A stretch of 64,000 bases of DNA from Gordonia iterans. GTDB taxonomy: Bacteria > Actinomycetota > Actinomycetes > Mycobacteriales > Mycobacteriaceae. The position numbers were made by a program, and so were the translations under genes. Location: positions 1,736,001 through 1,800,000 of the forward strand of contig NZ_CP027433.1 of NCBI RefSeq assembly GCF_002993285.1, given 5' to 3'. The notes beneath the pieces are model-generated. The model was given only the letters and a program-made list of their open reading frames with translations. It was not told where the DNA came from and searched no databases. This document shows, in pieces, positions 36,174 to 44,720 of the stretch (position 1 is its first letter; each line of letters begins with the position of its first letter).

Positions 36174-36815
36174 CTAGTCCGAGATCCGGCGCCGGTCCGG
36201 GAGGAAGCCGTGCTGCACGCCCCAGACGACGGCCTGTGATCGGGTCGTCACGCCGATGCGCCGGTAGCAGGTCCGGATGTACGACTTGACCGAGTTGATC
36301 GACAGTCCGGCGTACTCGGCCACCTCCTGGTTGCTCATTCCCTGGGTGATGAGGGCCAGCACCTCCGACTCGCGCGGGGTCAGGCCCTCCTCTCGTCCGG
36401 GCCAGTCGCCGACCACCAGGCGCTGCGCTTCCTGATCAAGATGGACGGCCCGCTCGCCGCGGTGAATCGCGGTGAGCGCCGAGACCAGGGCCGATGCGGG
36501 CAGGCCCTTCGCGATATATCCGCTGGCGCCGTTCTGCAAGGCGGCATCGATCAGGGTGTCGCTCAGATTCCATGAGTAGACCACCACTTTGCCGACGGAC
36601 GGATTACCGGCGAGCCGCTTGACTTCGGCGCGATCGCCCTGCGGATTGGCGAAAGAATCGTACAGCGCGATATCGACCTGTGCGGAGACGCTGGTGTTGG
36701 CATTCATTTCGACGACCTCGACGTGGTCCTCGTATTCGCGAAGCATGCCGGCCAGGCCCTGCACGACCACTTCGTAGTCGTCGACGATCGCCACTTTGAT
36801 CGGATTCACTGGCAC
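36174..36815 (-). CDS. NarL/FixJ-type response regulator (LuxR HTH)
   Basis: About 213 residues. The receiver domain has the acidic pair in VAIVDDYEVVVQGL, the phospho-acceptor Asp in DIALYDSFAN and the conserved Lys in GYIAKGLPAS. The LuxR HTH follows (LTPRESEVLALITQGMSNQE then VAEYAGLSINSVKSYIRTCY). The GTG at 36815 is used (GTG 36809 also possible); upstream ATGs would add a tail unlike a receiver. No histidine kinase is adjacent, so it is an orphan here. A perfect palindrome at 36849 lies 34 bases upstream of the start. The gap to 37055 shows no gene. Confidence 0.85.
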   Translation of the reverse strand: MPVNPIKVAIVDDYEVVVQGLAGMLREYEDHVEVVEMNANTSVSAQVDIALYDSFANPQGDRAEVKRLAGNPSVGKVVVYSWNLSDTLIDAALQNGASGYIAKGLPASALVSALTAIHRGERAVHLDQEAQRLVVGDWPGREEGLTPRESEVLALITQGMSNQEVAEYAGLSINSVKSYIRTCYRRIGVTTRSQAVVWGVQHGFLPDRRRISD

Positions 36816-36848
36816 ATCGTACCGAACGCCCGACGCCCGGGACGGCTT

Positions 36849-36862
36849 CACCCTTAAGGGTG
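36849..36862. promoter_or_regulatory. 14-base palindrome upstream of the LuxR-type regulator
   Basis: CACCCTTAAGGGTG is a perfect inverted repeat 34 bases before the regulator's start codon, in the likely promoter region. Autoregulation is plausible, but NarL-type sites are usually less regular, so another regulator could bind. Confidence 0.45.
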
Positions 36863-37055
36863 TAGACGGTGCTTTGCCGGCCATTTACGTTAGGTCTCGG
36901 ATGCCCCGCCGAGATCCAGGGAGTGCCCTCGCACACGGCTCAGCAGTGCTGAGACCTGGCCTTCAGTGTCGGGCAGCTCCATGTTGACGAGAGAAGCTCG
37001 CTCGGTTTCCGCACGCATGCGCCGACACCGGCCGGGCACGACGAAAGGCACTGAA

Positions 37056-37328
37056 ATGACGCTCTCATTGAGCATTGTCGGATGGATCGTGATCGGTGGA
37101 CTCGCGGGCTGGATCGCGTCGAAGTTCATGAACACCGATGCGCAGCAGGGGATCCTTCTCAACATCGTCGTGGGTGTGGTCGGCGGTCTTCTCGGTGGAT
37201 GGGTGCTGACAGTCTTCGGCGTCGACGCGGCCGGCGGAGGATGGATTTTCAGTTTCCTCACCTGTCTTGCCGGAGCGTGCCTGCTCCTCTTCATCGTGGG
37301 TTTGATCACTGGCCGCCGGCATGCGTGA
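37056..37328 (+). CDS. GlsB/YeaQ/YmgE-family small membrane stress protein
   Basis: A 90-residue protein with three TM segments and the family's Gly-rich pattern (WIVIGGLAGWIASKFM, ILLNIVVGVVGGLLGGWVL, FLTCLAGACLLLFIVGLITG). The family is often induced by general stress; its biochemical role is unknown despite the old name transglycosylase-associated protein. ATG 37056 follows GAAAGGCACTGAA. CsbD follows 50 bases downstream, which fits a stress-response unit. Confidence 0.9.
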   Translation: MTLSLSIVGWIVIGGLAGWIASKFMNTDAQQGILLNIVVGVVGGLLGGWVLTVFGVDAAGGGWIFSFLTCLAGACLLLFIVGLITGRRHA

Positions 37329-37378
37329 CATCGAGGTGTCGCCCGCCATTCCGGTGGGCGTCAAGGGAAAGGAACACA

Positions 37379-37576
37379 ATGGGAATCGGTGACAAGATCG
37401 GCAACCAGGCGGAGGAGCTGAAGGGGCGCGCCAAGGAGGCGGCCGGTGCCGCTGCCGACGACGACGACCTCAAGAACGAGGGCAAGGCCGATCAGGCCGC
37501 CGCGACCGTCAAGAAGGGCGTCGAGAACCTGAAGGACAAAGCCGGCGAGGTCGTGGACAAGATCACCGGCAACTGA
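37379..37576 (+). CDS. CsbD-family stress protein
   Basis: A 65-residue, highly charged, helical protein (MGIGDKIGNQAEELKGRAKE ... NEGKADQAAATVKKGVENLK) of the CsbD family, sigma-B-induced in Bacillus. ATG 37379 follows GGGAAAGGAACACA. It is the second gene after the GlsB-like gene in the same direction. Confidence 0.9.
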   Translation: MGIGDKIGNQAEELKGRAKEAAGAAADDDDLKNEGKADQAAATVKKGVENLKDKAGEVVDKITGN

Positions 37577-37949
37577 CGACCGAGGGGCGGCCGGCACCGC
37601 CGGCATCCGTCCCTCATGTGTGGGAACCGTCTCCCTCCCCGCGCCGGGTTCTCCCTTCCGGTGCCGGAGGTGGAGGCGGTTTCTCACCGTGCATGGGCGT
37701 GACCTGCGTGTACGGTGAATCACATCTGTGTGAGTACGGCGCCGTCGGGCCTGGCGTGCGGCTGCCTGTTCTGTGTACTCTGGCCAGTATCGATCGCATT
37801 CGGGAGCGGCGTCGGTTCCTGCACGGGTGCCGCCCGTCTCGAACCGGTCCGGACATGCGTCGCTATGCGTGTGTCCCTACAATGGCAAACTGAGGCGCCG
37901 GTCCGCACGGGTGCGGCGTCGTGGATTCGGGTTTCAGATTTGGAGCATC
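37577..37949. other. Non-coding leader before the L,D-transpeptidase gene
   Basis: These 373 bases hold no gene I can support. Short open frames are G/R-rich without a ribosome-binding site. A TTCGGG-rich stretch and paired halves such as CACATCTGTGTG (~37730) are present but do not match a riboswitch that I know. It probably holds the promoter and a long 5' leader of the transpeptidase gene. Confidence 0.4.
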
Positions 37950-39188
37950 ATGGCGTTCACTCGACTGCGTACTCTGCGGCGCCGGGAGCGGACCGTGGTC
38001 CGCAGTGGCCGAGGCAAGGCGGCCGTGGCAGTGGCCACCCTCGCCGTCGCGGCCGCCGCACTCAGCGCATGCAGCAGTTATAGCGACCAGGTGCACGCGT
38101 CGGGCGAGTTCGTGGACATGGTCCGTCCGGCCATCGCGGTGACCGACGACGGCGGCAAGCCGCTGGGCAAGGACGCCATCGGCGTGCAGCCGGGCAAGCC
38201 GATCGTCGTCAAGGCCACCGAGGGCGCGCTGACCGGTGTCAACATTCCCAAGGCGAACGGCACTCCGGTCAAGGGGGAACTGAGCGACGACGGTTCCACC
38301 TGGACCAGCAGCGAGCCGCTGGGGTACGACAAGCGATACACGCTGCAGGCCGAGGCCATCGGCGTGGGCGGCAAGACGACCACCTCGCAGTCGTTCACCA
38401 CACAGGCGCCGAGCAACCTGACCCAGGCATACATCCTACCGGGCAAGGGCGAGACCGTCGGCATCGCCCAGACGGCCGGCGTCCGCTTCGACGAGGCGAT
38501 CCCGAACCGCAAGGCGGCCCAGGACGCCATCAAGATCACGACCACGCCGAAGGTCGACGGCGCCTTCTACTGGATCAGTGATCGTGAGGTCCGCTGGCGG
38601 CCCGAGCACTTCTTCAAGCCGGGCACCAAGGTGACGATCGACGTCGACATCTACGGCGTCAACCTGGGCAAGGGACTGTTCGGCCAGGAGAACGTCTCGT
38701 CCAACTTCACCGTCGGTCGCGCGATGGAGCTCGTCGCCGACGACAACACCAAGACCGTGGTGATCAAGCGCGACGGCAAGGTGATCCGCACCATGCCGAC
38801 CTCGTTCGGCAAGCCGGGCACCACCACGCCGAACGGCATCTACATGATCGGCGACCGCGTCGATCACATCGTCATGGACTCGTCGACGTACGGCGTCGCG
38901 GTCGGCTCTCCCGACGGATACCGCACCCCGGTCGACTGGGCGGTCCAGATGTCCTACAGCGGCATCTACCTGCACGGCGCTCCGTGGTCGGTGTGGGCGC
39001 AAGGCAACACCAACACCAGCCACGGCTGCCTCAACCTGAGTCCGGAGAACGCCCAGTGGCTGGTCCGCAACACGCTCCGCGGCGACCCGGTGACGGTGAA
39101 GAACACGCAGGGCGAGACCCTGTCCGGCACCGACGGACTCGGCGACTGGAACATTCCGTGGTCGGTGTGGAAGAAGGGCAACGCCTAA
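37950..39188 (+). CDS. L,D-transpeptidase lipoprotein (Ldt_Mt2-like)
   Basis: A 412-residue envelope enzyme that makes 3-3 cross-links in peptidoglycan and is the target of carbapenems in relatives. After a basic start, a signal peptide ends in the lipobox LSAC|SSYS (~residue 52). Two Ig-like domains follow (KPIVVKATEGALTGVNIPKA; GIAQTAGVRFDEAIPNRKAA), then the YkuD catalytic domain with the His of YLHGAPW and the nucleophile Cys in NTSHGCLNLSPENA. A C-terminal extension with WNIPWSVWKKGNA closes the protein, as in Ldt_Mt2. ATG 37950 follows TGGAGC. It is a single-gene unit with a strong terminator at 39240. Confidence 0.93.
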   Translation: MAFTRLRTLRRRERTVVRSGRGKAAVAVATLAVAAAALSACSSYSDQVHASGEFVDMVRPAIAVTDDGGKPLGKDAIGVQPGKPIVVKATEGALTGVNIPKANGTPVKGELSDDGSTWTSSEPLGYDKRYTLQAEAIGVGGKTTTSQSFTTQAPSNLTQAYILPGKGETVGIAQTAGVRFDEAIPNRKAAQDAIKITTTPKVDGAFYWISDREVRWRPEHFFKPGTKVTIDVDIYGVNLGKGLFGQENVSSNFTVGRAMELVADDNTKTVVIKRDGKVIRTMPTSFGKPGTTTPNGIYMIGDRVDHIVMDSSTYGVAVGSPDGYRTPVDWAVQMSYSGIYLHGAPWSVWAQGNTNTSHGCLNLSPENAQWLVRNTLRGDPVTVKNTQGETLSGTDGLGDWNIPWSVWKKGNA

Positions 39189-39239
39189 GCGGCCACTGCT
39201 TCCAGGCCATCTGACCTGCGGATACGTATGACGAACACG

Positions 39240-39271
39240 GAGACCGGCCCCCGCCGACGGGGGCCGGTCTC
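39240..39271 (+). terminator. Stem-loop after the L,D-transpeptidase
   Basis: GAGACCGGCCCCCG (39240-39253) pairs perfectly with CGGGGGCCGGTCTC (39258-39271) around CCGA and is followed by ATTGTT. Confidence 0.85.
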
Positions 39272-39341
39272 ATTGTTACATCGCGCGTTGATACTATTCC
39301 CGAGATCCCACGAAACTCGTTCTAGTTAGGTGGCAATACTG

Positions 39342-40481
39342 ATGGCCAAGCCGTCCTGGGAAACCGACGAACTCTCGGCGCTGCGCGACATGGCGCGCGC
39401 GTTCTGCGACAAGGAGATCGTCCCGAACATCGAGAAGTTCGCCGCGCAGCACCACGTCGACCGCGAGCTGTGGAACAAGGCGGGCGAAGTGGGTCTGCTG
39501 TGCATGTCGATTCCGGAGGAGTACGGCGGCGGTGGGGGCTCGTTCGCCCACGAGGCCGTGCTGATCGAAGAGCAGGCCCGCACCGCCGACACCTCGTGGG
39601 GCGTCAGCCTGCACAACGGCATCGTCGCGCACTACATCCTCGCCTACGGCTCGGAGGAGCAGAAGCAGAAGTGGCTGCCGAAGATGGCCACCGGCGAGGT
39701 CGTCGGCGCGATCGCGATGACCGAGCCGGGCACCGGCAGCGACCTGCAGAACGTCAAGACCAAGGCCGTCAAGGACGGCGACGACTACGTCATCGACGGC
39801 AGCAAGACCTTCATCACCAACGGCGGCCAGGCCGATCTGGTGGTCGTGGTGGTCAAGACCGACACCGCCGAGGGCGCCAAGGGCATCTCGCTGGTCCTGG
39901 TCGAGACCGACCGCGAGGGCTTCAGCCGCGGCCGGATCCTGGACAAGATCGGCATGAAGGGGCAGGACACGGCGGAGCTGAACTTCTCCGGCGTGCGCGT
40001 CCCGCAGTCGAACCTGCTCGGTGAGCAGGAGGGTCTGGGCTTCTTCCAGCTCATGCAGCAGCTGCCGCAGGAGCGCCTGATCATCGCGGTCGGCGCCGTC
40101 GCCGGCATGGAGGTCGCGCTGGAGAAGACCCTGGAGTACACCAAGGACCGCACCGCGTTCGGCCGCCCGATCTTCGGCTTCCAGAACACCAAGTTCAAGC
40201 TGGCCGAGGTCGCCACCGACGCGCACGTCGGCCGAGTCTTCCTCGACGACTGCATCGAGAAGCACGTGCGCGGGGAACTGGACATCCCGACCGTCGCGAT
40301 GGCCAAGTGCTGGACCACCGACACCGCGCAGAAGGTCGCCGACGAGTGCCTGCAGCTGTTCGGCGGCTACGGGTACATGAACGAGTACCCGATCGCCCGC
40401 ATGTGGGCCGACAGCCGCGTGCAGCGGATCTACGGCGGCACCAACGAGATCATGAAGGAGATCATCGCGCGCGCTCTGTGA
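39342..40481 (+). CDS. Acyl-CoA dehydrogenase
   Basis: A 379-residue FAD enzyme of fatty-acid or branched-chain acyl-CoA oxidation. Marks: AMTEPGTGSDLQNVKT and YVIDGSKTFITNGG (FAD and acyl-CoA contacts), RTAFGRPIFGFQNTKFKLAE, and QLFGGYGYMNEYPIARMW ... YGGTNEIMKEIIAR, where the catalytic Glu lies in GGTNEIMKE. ATG 39342 has AGGTGG upstream; GTG 39330 would add four residues. It is transcribed alone; the terminator at 40497 follows. The chain-length preference is not visible. Confidence 0.93.
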   Translation: MAKPSWETDELSALRDMARAFCDKEIVPNIEKFAAQHHVDRELWNKAGEVGLLCMSIPEEYGGGGGSFAHEAVLIEEQARTADTSWGVSLHNGIVAHYILAYGSEEQKQKWLPKMATGEVVGAIAMTEPGTGSDLQNVKTKAVKDGDDYVIDGSKTFITNGGQADLVVVVVKTDTAEGAKGISLVLVETDREGFSRGRILDKIGMKGQDTAELNFSGVRVPQSNLLGEQEGLGFFQLMQQLPQERLIIAVGAVAGMEVALEKTLEYTKDRTAFGRPIFGFQNTKFKLAEVATDAHVGRVFLDDCIEKHVRGELDIPTVAMAKCWTTDTAQKVADECLQLFGGYGYMNEYPIARMWADSRVQRIYGGTNEIMKEIIARAL

Positions 40482-40496
40482 TCGCAGTACGACGAC

Positions 40497-40532
40497 GGCC
40501 CCCGGCACCCGCGATCGCGGGAGTCGGGGGCC
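40497..40532 (+). terminator. Stem-loop after the acyl-CoA dehydrogenase
   Basis: GGCCCCCG (40497-40504) pairs with CGGGGGCC (40525-40532), with an inner stem CCCGCG/CGCGGG around AT; only GCA and AGT are unpaired between them. Confidence 0.8.
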
Positions 40533-40571
40533 GAGTCGATGAGGCGCCTATCGGCTCGAGCGCGGCGGCGG

Positions 40572-41467
40572 CTACACGTCGCCGCGGCGCAACAGGCGAC
40601 CGTTCGGCGTCTGCAGGTCCACTGTGGTCCCGCGCAGCCAGGTTCCGGTGACCACGCCGGCCAGGGCTCGACCGTCGTAGGGGCTCACCGCGTTCTTATG
40701 GTGCAGCTGGTGCACGTCGACGACGTAGGCCGATTCGGGCTCGAGGATCGTGAAGTCGGCGTCGCAACCGAGGGCGATACGACCCTTGCGGACCAGTCCG
40801 GCCAGCTCGGCCGGCCGGGCCGCCATCCACTGCAGCACCTGTGGCAGATCGATGCCCCGCCGCTTCGCCCTCCGTCCAGATCAGCGAGAGACCCAGTTGC
40901 AGTGAGGCGACACCGCCCCATGCGACACCGAAGTCGCCGTTCTCGACGTCCTTGAGGTCGGCGGTCGACGGCGAGTGGTCGGACACGATGCAGTCGATGA
41001 CGCCGTCGAGGAGGCCCTGCCACAGCAACTCTCGATTGGCCGCCTCGCGGATCGGCGGGCAGCACTTGTACGAGGTGCCGCCTACCGGGATCTCCTCGGC
41101 CAGCAGGGTGAGGTAGTGCGGACAGGTCTCGACGGTGATCCGCACGCCGTCGCGCTTGGCGGTGGCCAGCATCGGCAGCGCGTCGGACGACGACAGGTGC
41201 AGGATGTGCGCGCGTGCGCCGGTCCACCGGGCCCGTTCGATCACCTCGGCGATGGCGACGTTCTCCGCGCCGCGGGGACGGGACGCGAGAAGCCGCGCGT
41301 ACTGGTCGCCCTCCGCCGACGGCGCATGGTCGATCGCCCGCGAGTCCTCGGCGTGCACGATCATCATCGAGTCGAAGGTGACCAGCTTGTGCTGCACCAG
41401 CGCGGCCAGGGCTTCGGCCTGCGCGTCGGTACCGGCGACGGTGCGGCGCGCGACCGCATCGGCACAA
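40572..41467 (-). pseudogene. allB: Allantoinase-like gene, truncated at the N-terminus and frameshifted
   Basis: The 3' part in one frame reads [19 protein letters not shown] ... [20 protein letters not shown] and ends at 40572. The upstream part in another frame reads [47 protein letters not shown] and [20 protein letters not shown]. Together they are the C-terminal two-thirds of an allantoinase (AllB), a zinc amidohydrolase that opens allantoin. The frame changes at 40868-40870, where CCC (minus strand GGG) replaces the expected two bases: deleting one G restores [16 protein letters not shown]. The first ~150-200 residues, with the HxH metal motif, are missing before ~41440. So this gene is dead. 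Confidence 0.85.
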
Positions 41468-41549
41468 CGGGCCGTCGATCAGTCACCTCGGGCTGTCGCC
41501 TGCGTTATTCCGTATCGCGGACTGTATTGTGGGCCGCGAGGAGGGCGAG

Positions 41550-42311
41550 ATGGTGGAGAAGGGCGGCGGCGTCCAATCGGTGGAACGTGCCTTCGAGATC
41601 TTGGAGTTGATCGGCAGGGCCGGTGGCGAGTGCTCCCTCAGTCATCTCGCCGCCGAGTCTCCGTTGCCTCCGCCGACTATCCACCGCCTGCTGAGGACCC
41701 TGGTCGGTCTCGGCTATGTGCGGCAGCTCCCGGATCGGCGTTATGCGTTGGGCCCCCGGCTGATCCGGCTCGGCGAGGTGGCCGACCGACAGCTCGGTGC
41801 GGTGGCGATCCCGGTGTTGGAAGGGCTGGTCGAGCAACTGCAGGAGACGGCCAGCTTGGCCGTGCTGGACGGCGACATGGTGATCTACACCGCGCAGGTG
41901 CCGTCCCCGCACAGCATGCGCACCAACAACGAGGTGGGGCGCCGGAGCCCGCTGCATACGGCGGCGGTCGGCAAAGCGGTTCTCGCCGAGCTCGACGACG
42001 CGCGCATCGTCCATCTGGTCACCCAGGCAGGTCTCACCCGTCTCACCGACTCGAGCATCTCCTCGCTGTCCGGCGTCTTCGCCGAGGTCGAGAAGGTGCG
42101 GGAGCAGGGCTTCGCCGTGGATCGCGAGGAGCATGAGCCGGGGGTGTGCGGACTCGCCGTGGCGGTTCCCGGCGCTCCGACGCCGATGGCGGTGGGCGTC
42201 TCGGGTCCGCTCGCGAGAGTAGACGAGGCGATGCAGGCCCGCGCGATCCGGGCCCTGCGAGACGCCGCTGACGCGATCTCGCTCGCCCTCATCGGCGCCC
42301 GGGAGCGCTGA
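41550..42311 (+). CDS. IclR-family transcriptional regulator
   Basis: A 253-residue protein with an N-terminal winged HTH (GGVQSVERAFEILELIGRAG, LSHLAAESPLPPPTIHRLLR) and the IclR effector domain (NEVGRRSPLHTAAVGKAVLA, REQGFAVDREEHEPGVCGLA, VAVPGAPTPMAVGVSGP). ATG 41550 has GAGGAGGG close upstream; GTG 41529 is less likely. It lies divergently beside the allantoinase remnant, and IclR proteins such as AllR control allantoin genes, so it was probably the regulator of that lost pathway. Its own frame is intact. Confidence 0.9.
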   Translation: MVEKGGGVQSVERAFEILELIGRAGGECSLSHLAAESPLPPPTIHRLLRTLVGLGYVRQLPDRRYALGPRLIRLGEVADRQLGAVAIPVLEGLVEQLQETASLAVLDGDMVIYTAQVPSPHSMRTNNEVGRRSPLHTAAVGKAVLAELDDARIVHLVTQAGLTRLTDSSISSLSGVFAEVEKVREQGFAVDREEHEPGVCGLAVAVPGAPTPMAVGVSGPLARVDEAMQARAIRALRDAADAISLALIGARER

Positions 42312-42443
42312 GTCGCAGCGTGTGCTCTGTCCGGGCTGGCCGTCGTCGGCGTCGCCGCCGAGATAGGGTGTGACACATCATAGTGCGACGTACGGTGTGA
42401 GGTGCTCGTCGGCGACGGGCGTGCGGGACGGAGGGGCGGACAG

Positions 42444-44720
42444 ATGAGCGTGATCGTGCTGGCGGATGCGCGGACCGAGTGCGAACGGCAGGTGATCGAC
42501 GACTGGGCGGCGCGGAGCCGTCCCGACGCCCGGGTCCAGACGGTCGCGCAGACCGACTTCGAGCAGCTGGCGCCGACCACCGAGCTGGTGCCGGCGCGCG
42601 TCGTGTGGCTGCCTCCGGTGCGCGACGGCGAGCGGCGGGTGTCGCTGGCCGACGCCGTGGCGCTCTCGAATCCGCGACGCCCTCCGGCGTGGCGCCAGCC
42701 GGCGATCCGCAAGCGGCATCCCGATCGGGTCCGGGTGGCCGAGGGGGCCTCTGCCACGGTGGCCGAACTGCGCGAGCGCTACGAAGCCAAACAGGCGCGG
42801 GGGGAGTCGTTCGAAGGCTTCGTCGGCATGCAGGCGGCGCTCGCGGCGGAACGCTCGGAGCTGGCGCTGGTCGGTGATCGGTACAAGGTGCCGCGCCTGG
42901 TGGCCGAGCAGATCGGGTCGTCGGCCAAGTTCCAGGAGGCGGTCGCCGAACTGGCGGACCGGCTCGGGCGCCCGGCGGCATCGGTCGCCCAGGAGGCGAC
43001 CGACAAGATGAGTTCCTTCGTCGCCACCCAGAGCCGACTGATGCGCGACGTCTTCACGTCCACCTTCCGCGGGTTGTACGAGCGCGCCTGGACGGTCTCG
43101 GCCGATCTGGACACGCTCGGGCGGCTCCGGACGCTCAACAAGTCGTCGTCGTTGATCTTTCTGCCGTCGCACCGCTCGTATGTGGACACGCTGGTGCTCA
43201 ACAGCGTGCTCGACGAGCACGACTTTCCGCCGAACCTGGTCCTCGGGGGCAACAATCTCGCGTTCTGGCCGATGGGCCCGATCGCCCAGCGGGCGGGCAC
43301 CATCTTCATCCGGCGACAGTTCGGCTCCGACCCGGTGTACAAGCTGGCGATGCGGTCGTACCTCTCGTTCATCGTCGAGAAGCGCTTCAACCTGGAGTGG
43401 TACATCGAGGGCGGCCGCAGCCGGACCGGGAAGCTGCGCCCGCCGATGTTCGGTCTGCTCGCCTACGTCGCCGATGCGGTGGAGAACCTCGACGACGCCG
43501 ACGCCACCATCGTGCCCACCTCCATCGTCTACGACCAGCTGCCGGAGATCGCCGTGATGGCGCAGGAGTCCGCGGGCGGTGCGAAACGTCCCGAGGACCT
43601 GAAGTGGTTGCTGCGCTACGCGCGGGGGCAGCGCGAGTATCGGGGCGAGGCGCGGGTCCGCTTCGGGGAGCCGTTCTCCCTGCGGCAGGCGCTGGCCGAC
43701 GCCGGCGACGGCCGCGCCAAGCTGGAGAAGGTCGCCTTCAAGGTGATGGACGAGATCAACACGGCCACCCCGATCTCCGCGACCGGGCTGGCCGGCTTCG
43801 CCCTGCTCGGCGCGGAGGACCGGGCCTACACGGCGGGCGAGATCGAGCAGATCCTGGCGCCGCTGCTCACCTACATCGACGATCGGGGACTGCCCGGCCC
43901 GGACCCGTCGCTGTGCCGTGGCCTCGGGCTGCAGCGCACGCTGGGCGAACTGACCGACGCCGGCGTGCTGACGGTGTACGACGGGGGGCCCGAGACGGTC
44001 TGGTCGATCGCGCCGGACAACCACGGCGTCGCCGCGTACTACCGCAACGGCGCGTTGCACCACTTCGTCGGACGGTCCATCGTGGAGCTGGCGATGCTCG
44101 CGGTCGCCGACGGCACGGTGCGTCCGGACGGACTGAGTCCGGACGGGGCCGTTCCGTACGAAGCGCTGCTGCGCGTCGCGCAGGCCGAGGCGCTGCGGCT
44201 GCGTGACCTGCTCAAGTTCGAGTTCTTCTTCCCCGTCAAGGACGAGTACCTGCACCGACTCGGGGCCGAGCTCGACCTGATCTCCACCGAGTGGCGGCAC
44301 GTGACCCCGACGCGCGAGTGGGTCTACGACGCGCTGTTCGCCAACGCGGGCAAACTCCTGGCCCGACGCACCCTGCAGACTTTCTTCGACGCGCAGCTCG
44401 TGGTGGCCCGGCGGCTGTCGGCGCTCGGCCACGCGACCGTCGACAAGGAAGCCCTGCTGCTGGACTGCCTGGGCCTGGGGCGGCAACTGGCCCTGCAGGG
44501 AGTGATTCTGAGTAAGGACTCGGTGTCCAAAGACATGTACGACGCGGCGTACCGTCTGGCGGAGAATCGCGGTGCGATCGGCGACGGGCCGATCGAGGAG
44601 CAGCTCCGCGCCAGGGCCGAGTGGCTCGCTGAAGTGAACGAGATCCGGGTGCGGCTGAGCCGGATCGCCGCGATCGAGGCCGAACAGGCCGGCTCGATGA
44701 ATCGGGAGGAGAACGAATGA
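42444..44720 (+). CDS. plsB: Glycerol-3-phosphate 1-O-acyltransferase
   Basis: A 758-residue membrane-associated enzyme that starts phospholipid and triacylglycerol synthesis by acylating glycerol-3-phosphate. Its four acyltransferase motifs are SHRSYVDTLVLNSVLDEHD (residue ~245), GTIFIRRQF, WYIEGGRSRTGKLRPPMFG and IVPTSIVYDQLPEI. ATG 42444 is preceded by GGAGGGG; an earlier GTG at 42402 is less likely. The order plsB-plsC-WS/DGAT with stop/start overlaps matches the mycobacterial plsB2-plsC locus (Rv2482c-Rv2484c). The stop overlaps plsC by four bases (ATGA), and the last residues (SMNREENE) are polar. Confidence 0.95.
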   Translation: MSVIVLADARTECERQVIDDWAARSRPDARVQTVAQTDFEQLAPTTELVPARVVWLPPVRDGERRVSLADAVALSNPRRPPAWRQPAIRKRHPDRVRVAEGASATVAELRERYEAKQARGESFEGFVGMQAALAAERSELALVGDRYKVPRLVAEQIGSSAKFQEAVAELADRLGRPAASVAQEATDKMSSFVATQSRLMRDVFTSTFRGLYERAWTVSADLDTLGRLRTLNKSSSLIFLPSHRSYVDTLVLNSVLDEHDFPPNLVLGGNNLAFWPMGPIAQRAGTIFIRRQFGSDPVYKLAMRSYLSFIVEKRFNLEWYIEGGRSRTGKLRPPMFGLLAYVADAVENLDDADATIVPTSIVYDQLPEIAVMAQESAGGAKRPEDLKWLLRYARGQREYRGEARVRFGEPFSLRQALADAGDGRAKLEKVAFKVMDEINTATPISATGLAGFALLGAEDRAYTAGEIEQILAPLLTYIDDRGLPGPDPSLCRGLGLQRTLGELTDAGVLTVYDGGPETVWSIAPDNHGVAAYYRNGALHHFVGRSIVELAMLAVADGTVRPDGLSPDGAVPYEALLRVAQAEALRLRDLLKFEFFFPVKDEYLHRLGAELDLISTEWRHVTPTREWVYDALFANAGKLLARRTLQTFFDAQLVVARRLSALGHATVDKEALLLDCLGLGRQLALQGVILSKDSVSKDMYDAAYRLAENRGAIGDGPIEEQLRARAEWLAEVNEIRVRLSRIAAIEAEQAGSMNREENE

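Noticed and set aside
37618-37893. A 91-codon open frame before the L,D-transpeptidase gene
   Set aside because: It lacks a ribosome-binding site and similarity, and its composition looks non-coding.
37577-37949. A c-di-AMP (ydaO-type) riboswitch in front of the cell-wall gene
   Set aside because: The conserved bases of that riboswitch class were not found, and the helices I could draw are weak.
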